Source: Spirochaeta sp.
Lineage (GTDB): Bacteria; Spirochaetota; Spirochaetia; UBA9216
Direction: 5' to 3'
Assembly (NCBI GenBank): GCA_003454605.1
Contig: DMKD01000110.1
Coordinates: forward strand, 1 to 10,149
Length of the DNA: 10,149 nucleotides
Below are positions 1-6,599 of this stretch, one piece after another. A model generated the notes under the pieces. That model worked only from the letters and a program-made list of their open reading frames with translations. It had not been told where the DNA came from and ran no database searches. Numbering within the stretch: position 1 is the stretch's first letter; every line of letters starts with the position of its first letter. The position numbers and the translations under genes are program-made.

Positions 1-954
1 CCCGATGTGATCTGCTGCGGTCATGCCGCCTATGACTTAAACTTCATTATGGATGAGTTTCCGGTTGAAGACCGGAAGTACAAGATAGACGAGCTTGTGC
101 AGACGGGCGGCGGCCCCGCGTCAAATGCGGCGAGCCTGCTGGCAGCCTGGGGCGCGAAAGCTGCCTATGCGGGTCTTATTGGGGATGATATCTTCGGCCG
201 GCTGATACTTGAGGAGCTGCGGGAATCGGGTGTCGAGACTTCCCTGGTTCAGCTTGACGGCTCAAAGAACACGCCCCTTTCGGCGGTTATTGTGAACACC
301 GCAAACGGCAGCCGAACCCTCCTGAACCGCCGGGATGAAAATGATCAGCCGGTAGTAACCGGCGAAATTATCAAAGCTCTGAAAACAATGACCCCCGCGG
401 TCCTCCACTTCGACGGCCATGCTCTGGAGCTGAGCCTTAGAATGATGGAAGTCTTTCCCGATGCGAAGGTCGTAATCGACGCCGGCTCATACCGCGCTTC
501 CACCGACAGACTCTGTGCTGCTGCTGATTACGCAATCTGCAGCAGAAGATACGCTGAAGTCTGTACCGGACTCGATGATATTATTAGTGAGGCGGGCCGA
601 CAATCCTGCATCAAAATGCTTAGCCGACGCTACCCGGGACAGGTGATAGTCACGCTAGGCGCCCAGGGACTGTTTTTCGGTGAAAGCGGCAGCTCTACCG
701 ACGGACCGGCGGGTGTTCAGGCTGTAAGCATGCCGGCCTTCGAGGTTGAAGCCATGGACTCAACCGGCGCCGGGGATATTTTTCATGCAGCTTTTTCCTT
801 CGGCTTGCTCCGCAAATATGCTTTCAAAGACAAGCTGAAGCTTGCATCAGCTGCTGCCGCGCTGTCGGTAATGAGGCCCGGAGCGCGAACATCCATCCCC
901 AGGCTAGGAGACAGCCTCAGAATGGCCGGAATCTCGCCAGAAACTGATGATTAA
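1..954 (+). CDS. PfkB-family (ribokinase-like) sugar kinase, 5' end missing
   Basis: Cytoplasmic ATP-dependent kinase that phosphorylates a sugar or related metabolite; the substrate cannot be read from sequence. The frame is open to the left edge (Pro-Asp before the first GTG at 7), so the real start probably lies outside the window and the GTG is not a convincing start. Counting from that GTG, the N-terminal PfkB glycine motif GGGPASNAA is at about 34-42 and the C-terminal signature DSTGAGDIF at 251-259, with D257 as the expected catalytic base. About 315 residues are visible, a normal family length, so little is missing. The N-terminal region around the glycine motif resembles sulfofructose-kinase-like (YihV) PfkB proteins to my eye, but I would not assign that substrate. 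It ends 32 bases before the AraC gene, which has its own promoter, so an operon link is unclear. Confidence 0.9.
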   Translation, partial: PDVICCGHAAYDLNFIMDEFPVEDRKYKIDELVQTGGGPASNAASLLAAWGAKAAYAGLIGDDIFGRLILEELRESGVETSLVQLDGSKNTPLSAVIVNTANGSRTLLNRRDENDQPVVTGEIIKALKTMTPAVLHFDGHALELSLRMMEVFPDAKVVIDAGSYRASTDRLCAAADYAICSRRYAEVCTGLDDIISEAGRQSCIKMLSRRYPGQVIVTLGAQGLFFGESGSSTDGPAGVQAVSMPAFEVEAMDSTGAGDIFHAAFSFGLLRKYAFKDKLKLASAAAALSVMRPGARTSIPRLGDSLRMAGISPETDD

Positions 955-966
955 GATAAACTATCT

Positions 967-976
967 GTGCTATAAT
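967..976 (+). promoter_or_regulatory. Extended -10 promoter of the AraC-type gene
   Basis: GTGCTATAAT contains a perfect TATAAT (971-976) preceded by TGTGC, matching the extended -10 pattern TRTGnTATAAT. No good -35 box lies 16-18 bases upstream, as is allowed for extended -10 promoters. The hexamer ends 10 bases before the ATG at 987, so transcription should begin about 3-4 bases before the start codon and leave no room for a ribosome binding site. The same 10-mer occurs at 4685-4694. Confidence 0.65.
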
Positions 977-986
977 TCAGTCAATT

Positions 987-1856
987 ATGAAAGGTTATTA
1001 TATTGAGAGCATAAAGAAGGCTGTCAGTTATATAGAAGAAAATCTCAATAAGAAGATTAGCCTTAATGGAATTTCTGAAGCATCCGGGATATCCAAATTT
1101 CATATTCACAGGCTTTTTCAGGCATTTACCGGAGATACAATCTATGACATCGTTAAAAGACTGAAAGTCGAAAATGCAGCTGCACTTCTGTCGTCATCAT
1201 CAAAGACCATAGCCGATATTGCGAAGATATCAGGTTATTCCAGTGCCGCGGAGCTTGGACACGAGTTTAAAAACAGATTTTCAAAATCTCCTTCAGCATG
1301 GAGAAAAGCAAAGGCAGCAGTTCCTGAACACCCTTTAATAAAAACATTAGAGGATACAGACGAGCCTAAACTGCTCTCGATGAAAATCGAAAAAGTCGAC
1401 GATTTTTCAATTGCATATATAAGACACACCGGAGCCTATGCCGGAGACTCGGCGCTGTTCATCTACCTCTACAATAAACTCACGGCATGGGCTGCTGCCG
1501 AGAACCTTTTAAGCCCCGAGCAGCAGAATGTCGTTATATATCACAACCCGATTCATATCACCGAAGAATCAAGAACGAAAATATCTATTGGAATCTCGGT
1601 GCCGGAGGATGTAAAAGCAGGCGGCGACATCGGAAAGATGAAGCTGCAGGGCGGTGAATACCTTATATGCCGTTACAGCCTGCATGATGAAGAATACAGC
1701 TCCGCATGGAACAGGGTATACAGGGAGTTCCTGCCCGAAAAAGGCCTGAAACTAGCGGAAGGCTTCAGCTTCGAACTCTACCCCAGCGACGTAAAGGCTG
1801 AAGACAGATACAGCGCCATTGTGGACATCTATGTGCCTGTAGAAAAGAACGATTGA
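987..1856 (+). CDS. AraC-family transcriptional regulator with GyrI-like ligand-binding domain
   Basis: DNA-binding regulator that probably responds to a small hydrophobic or cationic ligand. Residues about 8-107 form the double helix-turn-helix AraC domain: ISLNGISEASGISKFHIHRLF is the first HTH (25-45) and the IADIAKISGYSSAAELGHEF stretch with SPSAW is the second HTH and its end (76-105). Residues about 127-287 match the GyrI-like/SOUL-fold effector domain, starting with a KLLSMKIEKVDDFSIAYIRH-type strand and ending in the IVDIYVPV strand. The order N-terminal HTH, C-terminal GyrI domain is that of Rob-, BmrR- and SbmC-related regulators. The 289-residue length is typical. The start at 987 has no Shine-Dalgarno sequence and lies just behind a strong -10 box. 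Targets are unknown; the cupin gene 86 bases downstream or the regulator itself are candidates by position only. Confidence 0.92.
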   Translation: MKGYYIESIKKAVSYIEENLNKKISLNGISEASGISKFHIHRLFQAFTGDTIYDIVKRLKVENAAALLSSSSKTIADIAKISGYSSAAELGHEFKNRFSKSPSAWRKAKAAVPEHPLIKTLEDTDEPKLLSMKIEKVDDFSIAYIRHTGAYAGDSALFIYLYNKLTAWAAAENLLSPEQQNVVIYHNPIHITEESRTKISIGISVPEDVKAGGDIGKMKLQGGEYLICRYSLHDEEYSSAWNRVYREFLPEKGLKLAEGFSFELYPSDVKAEDRYSAIVDIYVPVEKND

Positions 1857-1942
1857 TTTTTCAGGATATCAACTCCAAACTTCTATCCAGCAAATATAGC
1901 CATATGATAATTGATGTGATAACATAAAGGAGAGGAGAAACC

Positions 1943-2290
1943 ATGCCGTTACTGAAGAAAGAAAATATGAAAAATATGAAAATCAATATGGAGGGAGCAC
2001 TGAATGTCTCAAAAATGAGCACCATCGACGGCGCCCTTGGATGGGAAGGATGGTCTATGCGGATTTTTACTCTAAAACGGGAGGGATACACCCCCTTTCA
2101 TACACATCCATGGCCCCACATAAACTATATTATCTCCGGAGAAGGAAGCATTTTCATTGACGGTAAAGAGAAATCCGTTACCCCCGGAGACACCGCCTAC
2201 ATAAACGCGGGAGAAAAGCATCAGTTCAAGAACCTTGGTGAAGGAGAATTTTCCTTTATCTGTATTGTCCCGGCAGAAGGCGACAAATAA
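1943..2290 (+). CDS. Small single-domain cupin protein
   Basis: A 115-residue protein consisting of one cupin barrel, probably metal-binding; the reaction is unknown. Cupin motif 1 is GYTPFHTHPWPHINYIISG (48-66) with candidate ligands H53, H55 and H59. The Glu usual in this motif is absent (Pro58 and Ile60 flank H59), so the site may be all-histidine. Motif 2 is GDTAYINAGEKHQFKN (82-97) with H93; Asn replaces the usual Pro. The start is well supported by AGGAGAGG at 1928-1935, 7 bases before the ATG, unlike the leaderless-looking AraC gene before it. A TATGAT hexamer at 1903-1908 is a possible -10 box but has no convincing -35. Such proteins often bind or isomerise small molecules; a function beside a GyrI-type regulator is only suggestive. 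Confidence 0.85.
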   Translation: MPLLKKENMKNMKINMEGALNVSKMSTIDGALGWEGWSMRIFTLKREGYTPFHTHPWPHINYIISGEGSIFIDGKEKSVTPGDTAYINAGEKHQFKNLGEGEFSFICIVPAEGDK

Positions 2291-2293
2291 AAT

Positions 2294-2325
2294 TATACCT
2301 AGCAGTCTTAAAACTGTCAGGTATA
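2294..2325 (-). terminator. Hairpin terminator between convergent cupin and histidine kinase genes
   Basis: TATACCTAGCAGT (2294-2306) and ACTGTCAGGTATA (2313-2325) are inverted repeats pairing at 11 of 13 positions around a 6-base loop. Read on the minus strand the hairpin is followed by ATTTTATTT, a U-rich tail, so it fits a Rho-independent terminator for the sensor kinase. On the plus strand it is followed by CCTAACC with no U-tract, so termination of the cupin transcript would be weaker. A second small inverted repeat (ACACAA 2339-2344, TTGTGT 2350-2355) surrounds the kinase stop codon and may add to folding. Confidence 0.6.
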
Positions 2326-2346
2326 CCTAACCGGTCAAACACAAGA

Positions 2347-4605
2347 CTATTGTGTATATTTATTCTTGAGGGTTTGTTTTTGAAAGACTAGCCGGATCGA
2401 TGTTCCATTATCCTCAATAGTCTCTATACTGGCATCAAGTTGCTTGGTCAGGGCGGTTATTAATAGCGTACCCAATCCGCTCTTTTTTTCTTCCGCTTTA
2501 CAAATCCCTATTCCATCATCACTCACGGTGAGAGATACCCGCGATTCAGAATCTTCAGTAATTTCAACTGTTATTTTTCCAAGTCTTCTTTCGGGAAATG
2601 CATATTTTACAGCATTACTTATAAGCTCATTAACTATTAGACCAAGAGTGATAGCCTGATCAATTTCAATCTCAACATCTCCCGGTGTAACCGTAATAGA
2701 GATAGACTTGTGAGCTGAATTAAATGTTTGCAGGATATCCTGTCCAAGCATGCGAATGTAATCATTAAAATTTACTTCAGCAAACGCTGTTGATGAATAT
2801 AATAACTCATGAACATGTGACATGGATTGTATCCTTGATTTGATCATCTGTAGAGATTCAACATTTCTATCGTCGGATATTTCATGAAGCTGAAGATTTA
2901 TTAGAGAGGCAATAACCTGAAGATTATTTTTTACCCTGTGGTGGATTTCACTCAGAAGAATATTCTTTTCCCCCAGTGAACGCTCAAGTTTTTCATCGGC
3001 CTCTACCCGGCCGGTAATGTCATGCCCGATTGCAGAAATTTCTCTTACTGAACCATCTTCATTTCTGATTATCCTGTTTGACCAGAGGATCCACACCTTT
3101 CGCCCATCCTTGGTGATGTTTGCATTTTCTCCATTCCAGTATTCATTTTCCTGTTTTAATATTTTTTTAAAAATGTTCAGGTTTTCAGGGTCCCCCGTAT
3201 TCAGAATAGTATCCATTATATTGCTACCTATCAATTCCTCCGCCGTATACCCGTAGAAGCTCAGACCGTATGGATTACAGTATGTAATCACACCATCGGG
3301 AGAATTCCGCATAATTATACTATTGATATTTTCTATCAGGTCCTTATATTCTTTTCTGCTGATATCCAAATCAGAAAAGGCATTTTGAAGTCGCTGCATC
3401 ATAGATGTGAAATTTGACAGAAGAGACTCAATCTCAACAGATGCTGAATCGATTTTCGGTGCAATTATATTTGTTTCCAGAGAAAAAGAATCAAATGAAA
3501 CAGAGCTGATATATTCGGATAACTGAGTAATCGGGCTGGCAATTTTTTTACTTATAATTGATATTACAATAAAACTGCATAACAGCATAGCAATAAGAAC
3601 GGCATAACTCCGAAGGGCAAGTTTATCCAATGCCTGGGTAAAATCTTTCTCCGGAGAGATTATGAAGATCCGCAAATCTAAATCTGACACAGCGTTAAAA
3701 AAACCAGCTTTAACAAGGAACCATCCGTGGTCTGTATGGATACGGAAAGAATCTTTACTACTCGTAAAAAATTCCATTACAGCAGATGCGGTGGAGGGAT
3801 CTTCTGATTTAAGCCCATTTATCCGTTCTCCCCCTTCAGAAATAAGCGCTTGATTATCGGAAGAAGCTAAAAGTAAGCCAGAGGATTCAGTAATAATGAT
3901 TTTGCTGCCCGGGCTTACATGAATCTTTGAAAGAAAGGTATTTATACCCTGTAGAGAGATACTCGTAGTGACAACACCTGCAATTTCTCCATCCGAATTC
4001 CATAATGGAGAGTTTCCCGAAATGGCGGGATTATTATTTGATGAGTAAAAATAGACATCCGACCAGGTTGCTTTCTGTGCATAAACAGCAGAACGATACC
4101 AGGGTCTTTCCGCCGGAATATAATTACTAACCTGCTGCTCCATCACTTTTTTTAAAAAAGAGTCATCAACGCTCCAAATTTCAAGATTGCCCCCGGTATC
4201 AGTACTTCGCTCACCAATCCTCATGGAACCGTCTTCCATTCGCTGTGCTTCACGATATTCGCCATTCGCCATCCCTACCGCAATAATAGTAGCAACAGGA
4301 AAACTCTCAAGTTCATGTAAGAATAATTTCTGGAGTGATGCTAACGAAGCTTCTGATATTGAATTAATATTCAGATATGCTTCATTTATATTATTAATTG
4401 TGTCCGGTGTTCTGAGCGTATTTTCCAGTTTATCAAAAACTCTTTCAGCTATTTCATTCTGCAAATTCGGAACACTTGTATTCCTTAATTGCGAAGTAAA
4501 CCCGGTAAAGATCATTATCTCTGAAATAAATACGACCGAAATAATGATAAGAAGTGTGTATTTAACTTTACCCTGAAAATGCTTAGCTTTGATATCATTC
4601 CTCAC
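2347..4605 (-). CDS. Membrane sensor histidine kinase: Cache - HAMP-like - PAS - HisKA_2 - HATPase
   Basis: Transmembrane two-component sensor that autophosphorylates on histidine and passes phosphate to a response regulator. It has a first membrane segment at about 17-37, then a large periplasmic double-Cache-type domain (about 38-330; ERPWYRSAVYAQKATWSDVY at 166-185 is a typical Cache ligand-pocket stretch). A second membrane segment follows at about 333-352, a HAMP-like linker (353-410), a PAS domain (about 420-535) and a dimerisation region with EIHHRVKNNLQ (553-563, H555/H556 as phosphoacceptor candidates). The ATPase domain carries N-box NELISNAVKYAF (659-670), G1 DDGIGI (696-701) and G2 GLG (710-712). 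The H-box is of the HisKA_2 type. The start is GTG: an in-frame TAA lies five codons upstream and the next Met is inside the first membrane helix. No response regulator is adjacent, so it is an orphan here. The gene is AT-richer than its neighbours. Confidence 0.93.
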   Translation of the reverse strand: MRNDIKAKHFQGKVKYTLLIIISVVFISEIMIFTGFTSQLRNTSVPNLQNEIAERVFDKLENTLRTPDTINNINEAYLNINSISEASLASLQKLFLHELESFPVATIIAVGMANGEYREAQRMEDGSMRIGERSTDTGGNLEIWSVDDSFLKKVMEQQVSNYIPAERPWYRSAVYAQKATWSDVYFYSSNNNPAISGNSPLWNSDGEIAGVVTTSISLQGINTFLSKIHVSPGSKIIITESSGLLLASSDNQALISEGGERINGLKSEDPSTASAVMEFFTSSKDSFRIHTDHGWFLVKAGFFNAVSDLDLRIFIISPEKDFTQALDKLALRSYAVLIAMLLCSFIVISIISKKIASPITQLSEYISSVSFDSFSLETNIIAPKIDSASVEIESLLSNFTSMMQRLQNAFSDLDISRKEYKDLIENINSIIMRNSPDGVITYCNPYGLSFYGYTAEELIGSNIMDTILNTGDPENLNIFKKILKQENEYWNGENANITKDGRKVWILWSNRIIRNEDGSVREISAIGHDITGRVEADEKLERSLGEKNILLSEIHHRVKNNLQVIASLINLQLHEISDDRNVESLQMIKSRIQSMSHVHELLYSSTAFAEVNFNDYIRMLGQDILQTFNSAHKSISITVTPGDVEIEIDQAITLGLIVNELISNAVKYAFPERRLGKITVEITEDSESRVSLTVSDDGIGICKAEEKKSGLGTLLITALTKQLDASIETIEDNGTSIRLVFQKQTLKNKYTQ

Positions 4606-4611
4606 TGAAAC

Positions 4612-4617
4612 TTAATA
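4612..4617 (-). promoter_or_regulatory. Possible -10 box of the histidine kinase gene
   Basis: On the minus strand TATTAA (4617 to 4612) lies 6 bases before the GTG start at 4605, matching TATAAT at 4 of 6 positions. There is no Shine-Dalgarno sequence before the GTG. The 6-base spacing is the same as for the divergent QueG-like gene, so this start may also be leaderless, but the hexamer is weak and lacks the TG extension. Confidence 0.35.
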
Positions 4618-4634
4618 TTGCTTACTACATTTTT

Positions 4635-4642
4635 AAGTGTAA
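4635..4642 (+). repeat. AAGTGTAA copy 1 in the divergent promoter region
   Basis: First of two direct copies of AAGTGTAA (10 of 11 bases match when extended to TTTAAGTGTAA against TTCAAGTGTAA). It lies 30-37 bases upstream of the histidine kinase GTG at 4605, at the -35 position if that gene is leaderless. Candidate binding site for a regulator of the kinase gene. Confidence 0.4.
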
Positions 4643-4663
4643 TTGATCCGGCAGGCCGATTTC

Positions 4664-4671
4664 AAGTGTAA
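4664..4671 (+). repeat. AAGTGTAA copy 2 in the divergent promoter region
   Basis: Second copy of the octamer, 29 bases from the first. It lies 30-37 bases upstream of the ATG at 4701, the same distance as copy 1 from the divergent GTG. It overlaps the -35 position of the TATAAT at 4689-4694, which lacks a recognisable -35 box, so it could be an activator or repressor site. Confidence 0.4.
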
Positions 4672-4684
4672 AGATGACTGTGCC

Positions 4685-4694
4685 GTGCTATAAT
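4685..4694 (+). promoter_or_regulatory. Extended -10 promoter of the QueG-like gene; predicts a leaderless mRNA
   Basis: GTGCTATAAT, identical to the 10-mer at 967-976, ends 6 bases before the ATG at 4701. Transcription starting the usual 6-8 bases after the -10 box would begin at, or within a base or two of, the start codon. There is no Shine-Dalgarno sequence. The box lies downstream of an upstream in-frame ATG at 4674, which argues that 4701 is the true start. Confidence 0.65.
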
Positions 4695-4700
4695 CCCGCC

Positions 4701-5465
4701 ATGGAACAGAAGATAGCAGAAATAATCAGGCAGACAACGGCCGCGCGTAATGCCGAAGAAACTGAAGGCATTGAAAGATGGCGCACCCCCCTCGTTTCAT
4801 TCGCTTCAGCCGATGATCCGCTCATGACCGAACTTAAAAACTGGGTAGATCCGAAGCACCTGCTGCCGGGCGACATGCTGAAGGGAGCCCAGTCGGTAAT
4901 TTGCTATTACCTTCCGTTCAACCCTGAAATACCCAAATCGAACCGCGGCGAACGGCTTGCCTCCCGCGAATGGGTCGATACCTATGTTGAAACAAACAAA
5001 CTGATAGACGTAATCAATGAAAAATTGAAAAACTACCTCGCGGCTGAGGGTTACGCCTGCGAAACAACCCCCGCCACCCATAATTTTGACCCCAAGGTGC
5101 TCATCAGCTACTGGTCGCACCGACACCTCGCCTATATCGCAGGACTCGGGACATTCGGCCTGAACAACATGCTGATCACTGACGAAGGTACTGCCGGTCG
5201 CTTCGGCAGCTGTGTTACCAACCTTAAACTTACCCCCGGCAAACGCCCGGATGGCGAAAACTGCCTCTACAAGGCGAAGGGAACATGCGGGGTTTGTGCC
5301 AAAAAATGCGTCAACGGCGCACTTACAACAGACGGCTTCGACCGGTTCAAATGCTACGATATGTGCCTTGAAAACGATGCTGCCAATAATATTGGTACCC
5401 TTGCCGACGTCTGTGGAAAATGCATCGCCGGAATGCCCTGCTCAAACAGAAACCCGATGAAATAG
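4701..5465 (+). CDS. QueG-like (COG1600-type) double [4Fe-4S] protein, short form
   Basis: Iron-sulfur protein related to epoxyqueuosine reductase, the cobalamin-dependent enzyme of queuosine synthesis in tRNA. The 254-residue product has the family core LAYIAGLGTFGLNNMLI (143-159), then a cysteine-rich end: C196-x2-C199-x3-C203 with C188, C218 and C222, and C238-x2-C241-x5-C247, enough for two [4Fe-4S] clusters. It is shorter than QueG and has no C-terminal HEAT-like part. By eye, the QueG stretch DSAPLLERALA aligns with LISYWSHRHLA (134-144), so the catalytic Asp seems to be Leu. I therefore call it QueG-like and would not assign epoxyqueuosine reduction; a redox role is likely but its substrate is unknown. 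The start is set at 4701 because a -10 box lies between it and the alternative ATG at 4674. It is divergent from the histidine kinase. Confidence 0.82.
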   Translation: MEQKIAEIIRQTTAARNAEETEGIERWRTPLVSFASADDPLMTELKNWVDPKHLLPGDMLKGAQSVICYYLPFNPEIPKSNRGERLASREWVDTYVETNKLIDVINEKLKNYLAAEGYACETTPATHNFDPKVLISYWSHRHLAYIAGLGTFGLNNMLITDEGTAGRFGSCVTNLKLTPGKRPDGENCLYKAKGTCGVCAKKCVNGALTTDGFDRFKCYDMCLENDAANNIGTLADVCGKCIAGMPCSNRNPMK

Positions 5466-5467
5466 TC

Positions 5468-5485
5468 ATTGCAAAAGTCTGCAAT
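5468..5485 (+). other. Small inverted repeat between the QueG-like gene and pfkA
   Basis: ATTGCA (5468-5473) and TGCAAT (5480-5485) pair perfectly around a 6-base loop, directly after the QueG-like stop. It has no U-tract, so it is at best a weak terminator. The left arm overlaps TTGCAA (5469-5474), which with TAAACT (5493-5498) and an 18-base spacer forms a poor promoter candidate for pfkA. Confidence 0.25.
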
Positions 5486-5530
5486 TCTACATTAAACTTA
5501 AAACATCTCATCAGTTAAAGAGGTGAAACA

Positions 5531-6592
5531 ATGGCTTCAACCAAAGGAATGAAAATAGGAATACTAACAGCCGGCGGAGACTGTCCCGGACTGAATGCTG
5601 CCATACGGGGCATAGGAAAAACAGCAGCCCTTAAATACGGCATGGAGGTTTACGGTTTCTCATCCGGTTTTCTAGGTCTGGTAAATGACGAATACAAGAA
5701 ACTTTCGGTCAGAGACATGTCGGGAATCCTTACGGTAGGCGGAACCATCCTAGGAACTTCCCGTGAAAAACCATTCAAAAAAAGCGATTACAATAAATAT
5801 ATCAGAAGCAAACCCGAACAGATAAAAGAAAATGTTGAAAAATTAGGTCTCGACTGTGTCGTCTGCATCGGCGGTAACGGAACCATGAAAACAGCAAACA
5901 AACTGCAGCAGCACGGAATAAGCGTTGTTGGTGTTCCAAAGACTATCGATAACGACATCTGGGGAACCGACCGGACCTTCGGTTTCGATTCCGCCGTCAA
6001 TATTGCCACAGAAGCAATTGATCGCATCCATACTACTGCAAATTCACATAAAAGAATTATGGTTGTTGAGGTGATGGGCCACGACGCAGGATGGCTCACG
6101 CTCTATTCAGGTGTTGCCGGGGGCGGCGATGTGATTCTGATCCCTGAAATTCCCTATGAGAGGGAGGTCCTGAAGGAGTACATCCTAAAACGCTATGATG
6201 AAGGAAAACCCTATTCCATCGTTGTAGTAGCTGAGGGAATTGAGGTGCCGCCGAAGAAATCCGGCGTGAAGCGTAATAAATCGGCAGGGAATTACATTTC
6301 CGAGATCATACAGAAAGATACAGGACTTGAGACAAGACCCACAATTCTCGGCTATATTCAGCGCGGCGGCAGCCCTTCTCCGGCCGACAGAATACTTGCT
6401 TCAGAACTCGGCTCATACACCGCACAGATGATCTCTGAGGGGAAGTTCGGGCAGATGGCTGCATCAAAAAATGGGAAAATCGTTCCGGTTCCGCTGAATG
6501 ATGTTGCAGGCAGGCTGAAAGTTGTACCCGGAGATCTGCCCCTTATAAACCAGGCACGGGCCCTCGATACCTGCTTCGGCGCCAGGCTGTAA
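5531..6592 (+). CDS. pfkA: 6-phosphofructokinase, PfkA family, with mixed ATP/PPi specificity residues
   Basis: Cytoplasmic enzyme phosphorylating fructose 6-phosphate to fructose 1,6-bisphosphate. The 353 residues show GILTAGGDCPGLNAAIRG (10-27), phosphoryl-donor loop GGNGT (114-118), PKTIDNDIWGTD (136-147) with catalytic D140, MGHDAGW (182-188) and LGYIQRGGSPSPADR (273-287). At the two positions that separate donor types (E. coli 104 and 124), it has G117, as in ATP enzymes, and K137, as in pyrophosphate enzymes. It also has N116 where E. coli has the Asp of GGDG. This combination belongs to the mixed-substrate group III of the family, where the donor must be tested. AAAGAGGTG (5517-5525) is a good ribosome binding site. 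ppk1 follows after 7 bases, so the two are probably cotranscribed and translationally coupled. Confidence 0.96.
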   Translation: MASTKGMKIGILTAGGDCPGLNAAIRGIGKTAALKYGMEVYGFSSGFLGLVNDEYKKLSVRDMSGILTVGGTILGTSREKPFKKSDYNKYIRSKPEQIKENVEKLGLDCVVCIGGNGTMKTANKLQQHGISVVGVPKTIDNDIWGTDRTFGFDSAVNIATEAIDRIHTTANSHKRIMVVEVMGHDAGWLTLYSGVAGGGDVILIPEIPYEREVLKEYILKRYDEGKPYSIVVVAEGIEVPPKKSGVKRNKSAGNYISEIIQKDTGLETRPTILGYIQRGGSPSPADRILASELGSYTAQMISEGKFGQMAASKNGKIVPVPLNDVAGRLKVVPGDLPLINQARALDTCFGARL

Positions 6593-6599
6593 GCCGATA

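Noticed and set aside
1915..1925. TGTGATAACAT as an extended -10 box for the cupin gene
   Set aside because: Transcription would start near 1932 and cut through the strong Shine-Dalgarno sequence at 1928-1935.
4187..4576. Open frame of 129 codons on the plus strand opposite the histidine kinase
   Set aside because: Antisense to the Cache domain coding region, with no convincing domain or upstream signal.
4674..4700. Upstream in-frame ATG giving nine extra residues on the QueG-like protein
   Set aside because: The TATAAT at 4689-4694 lies inside this extension and the ATG has no ribosome binding site, so the start at 4701 fits better.
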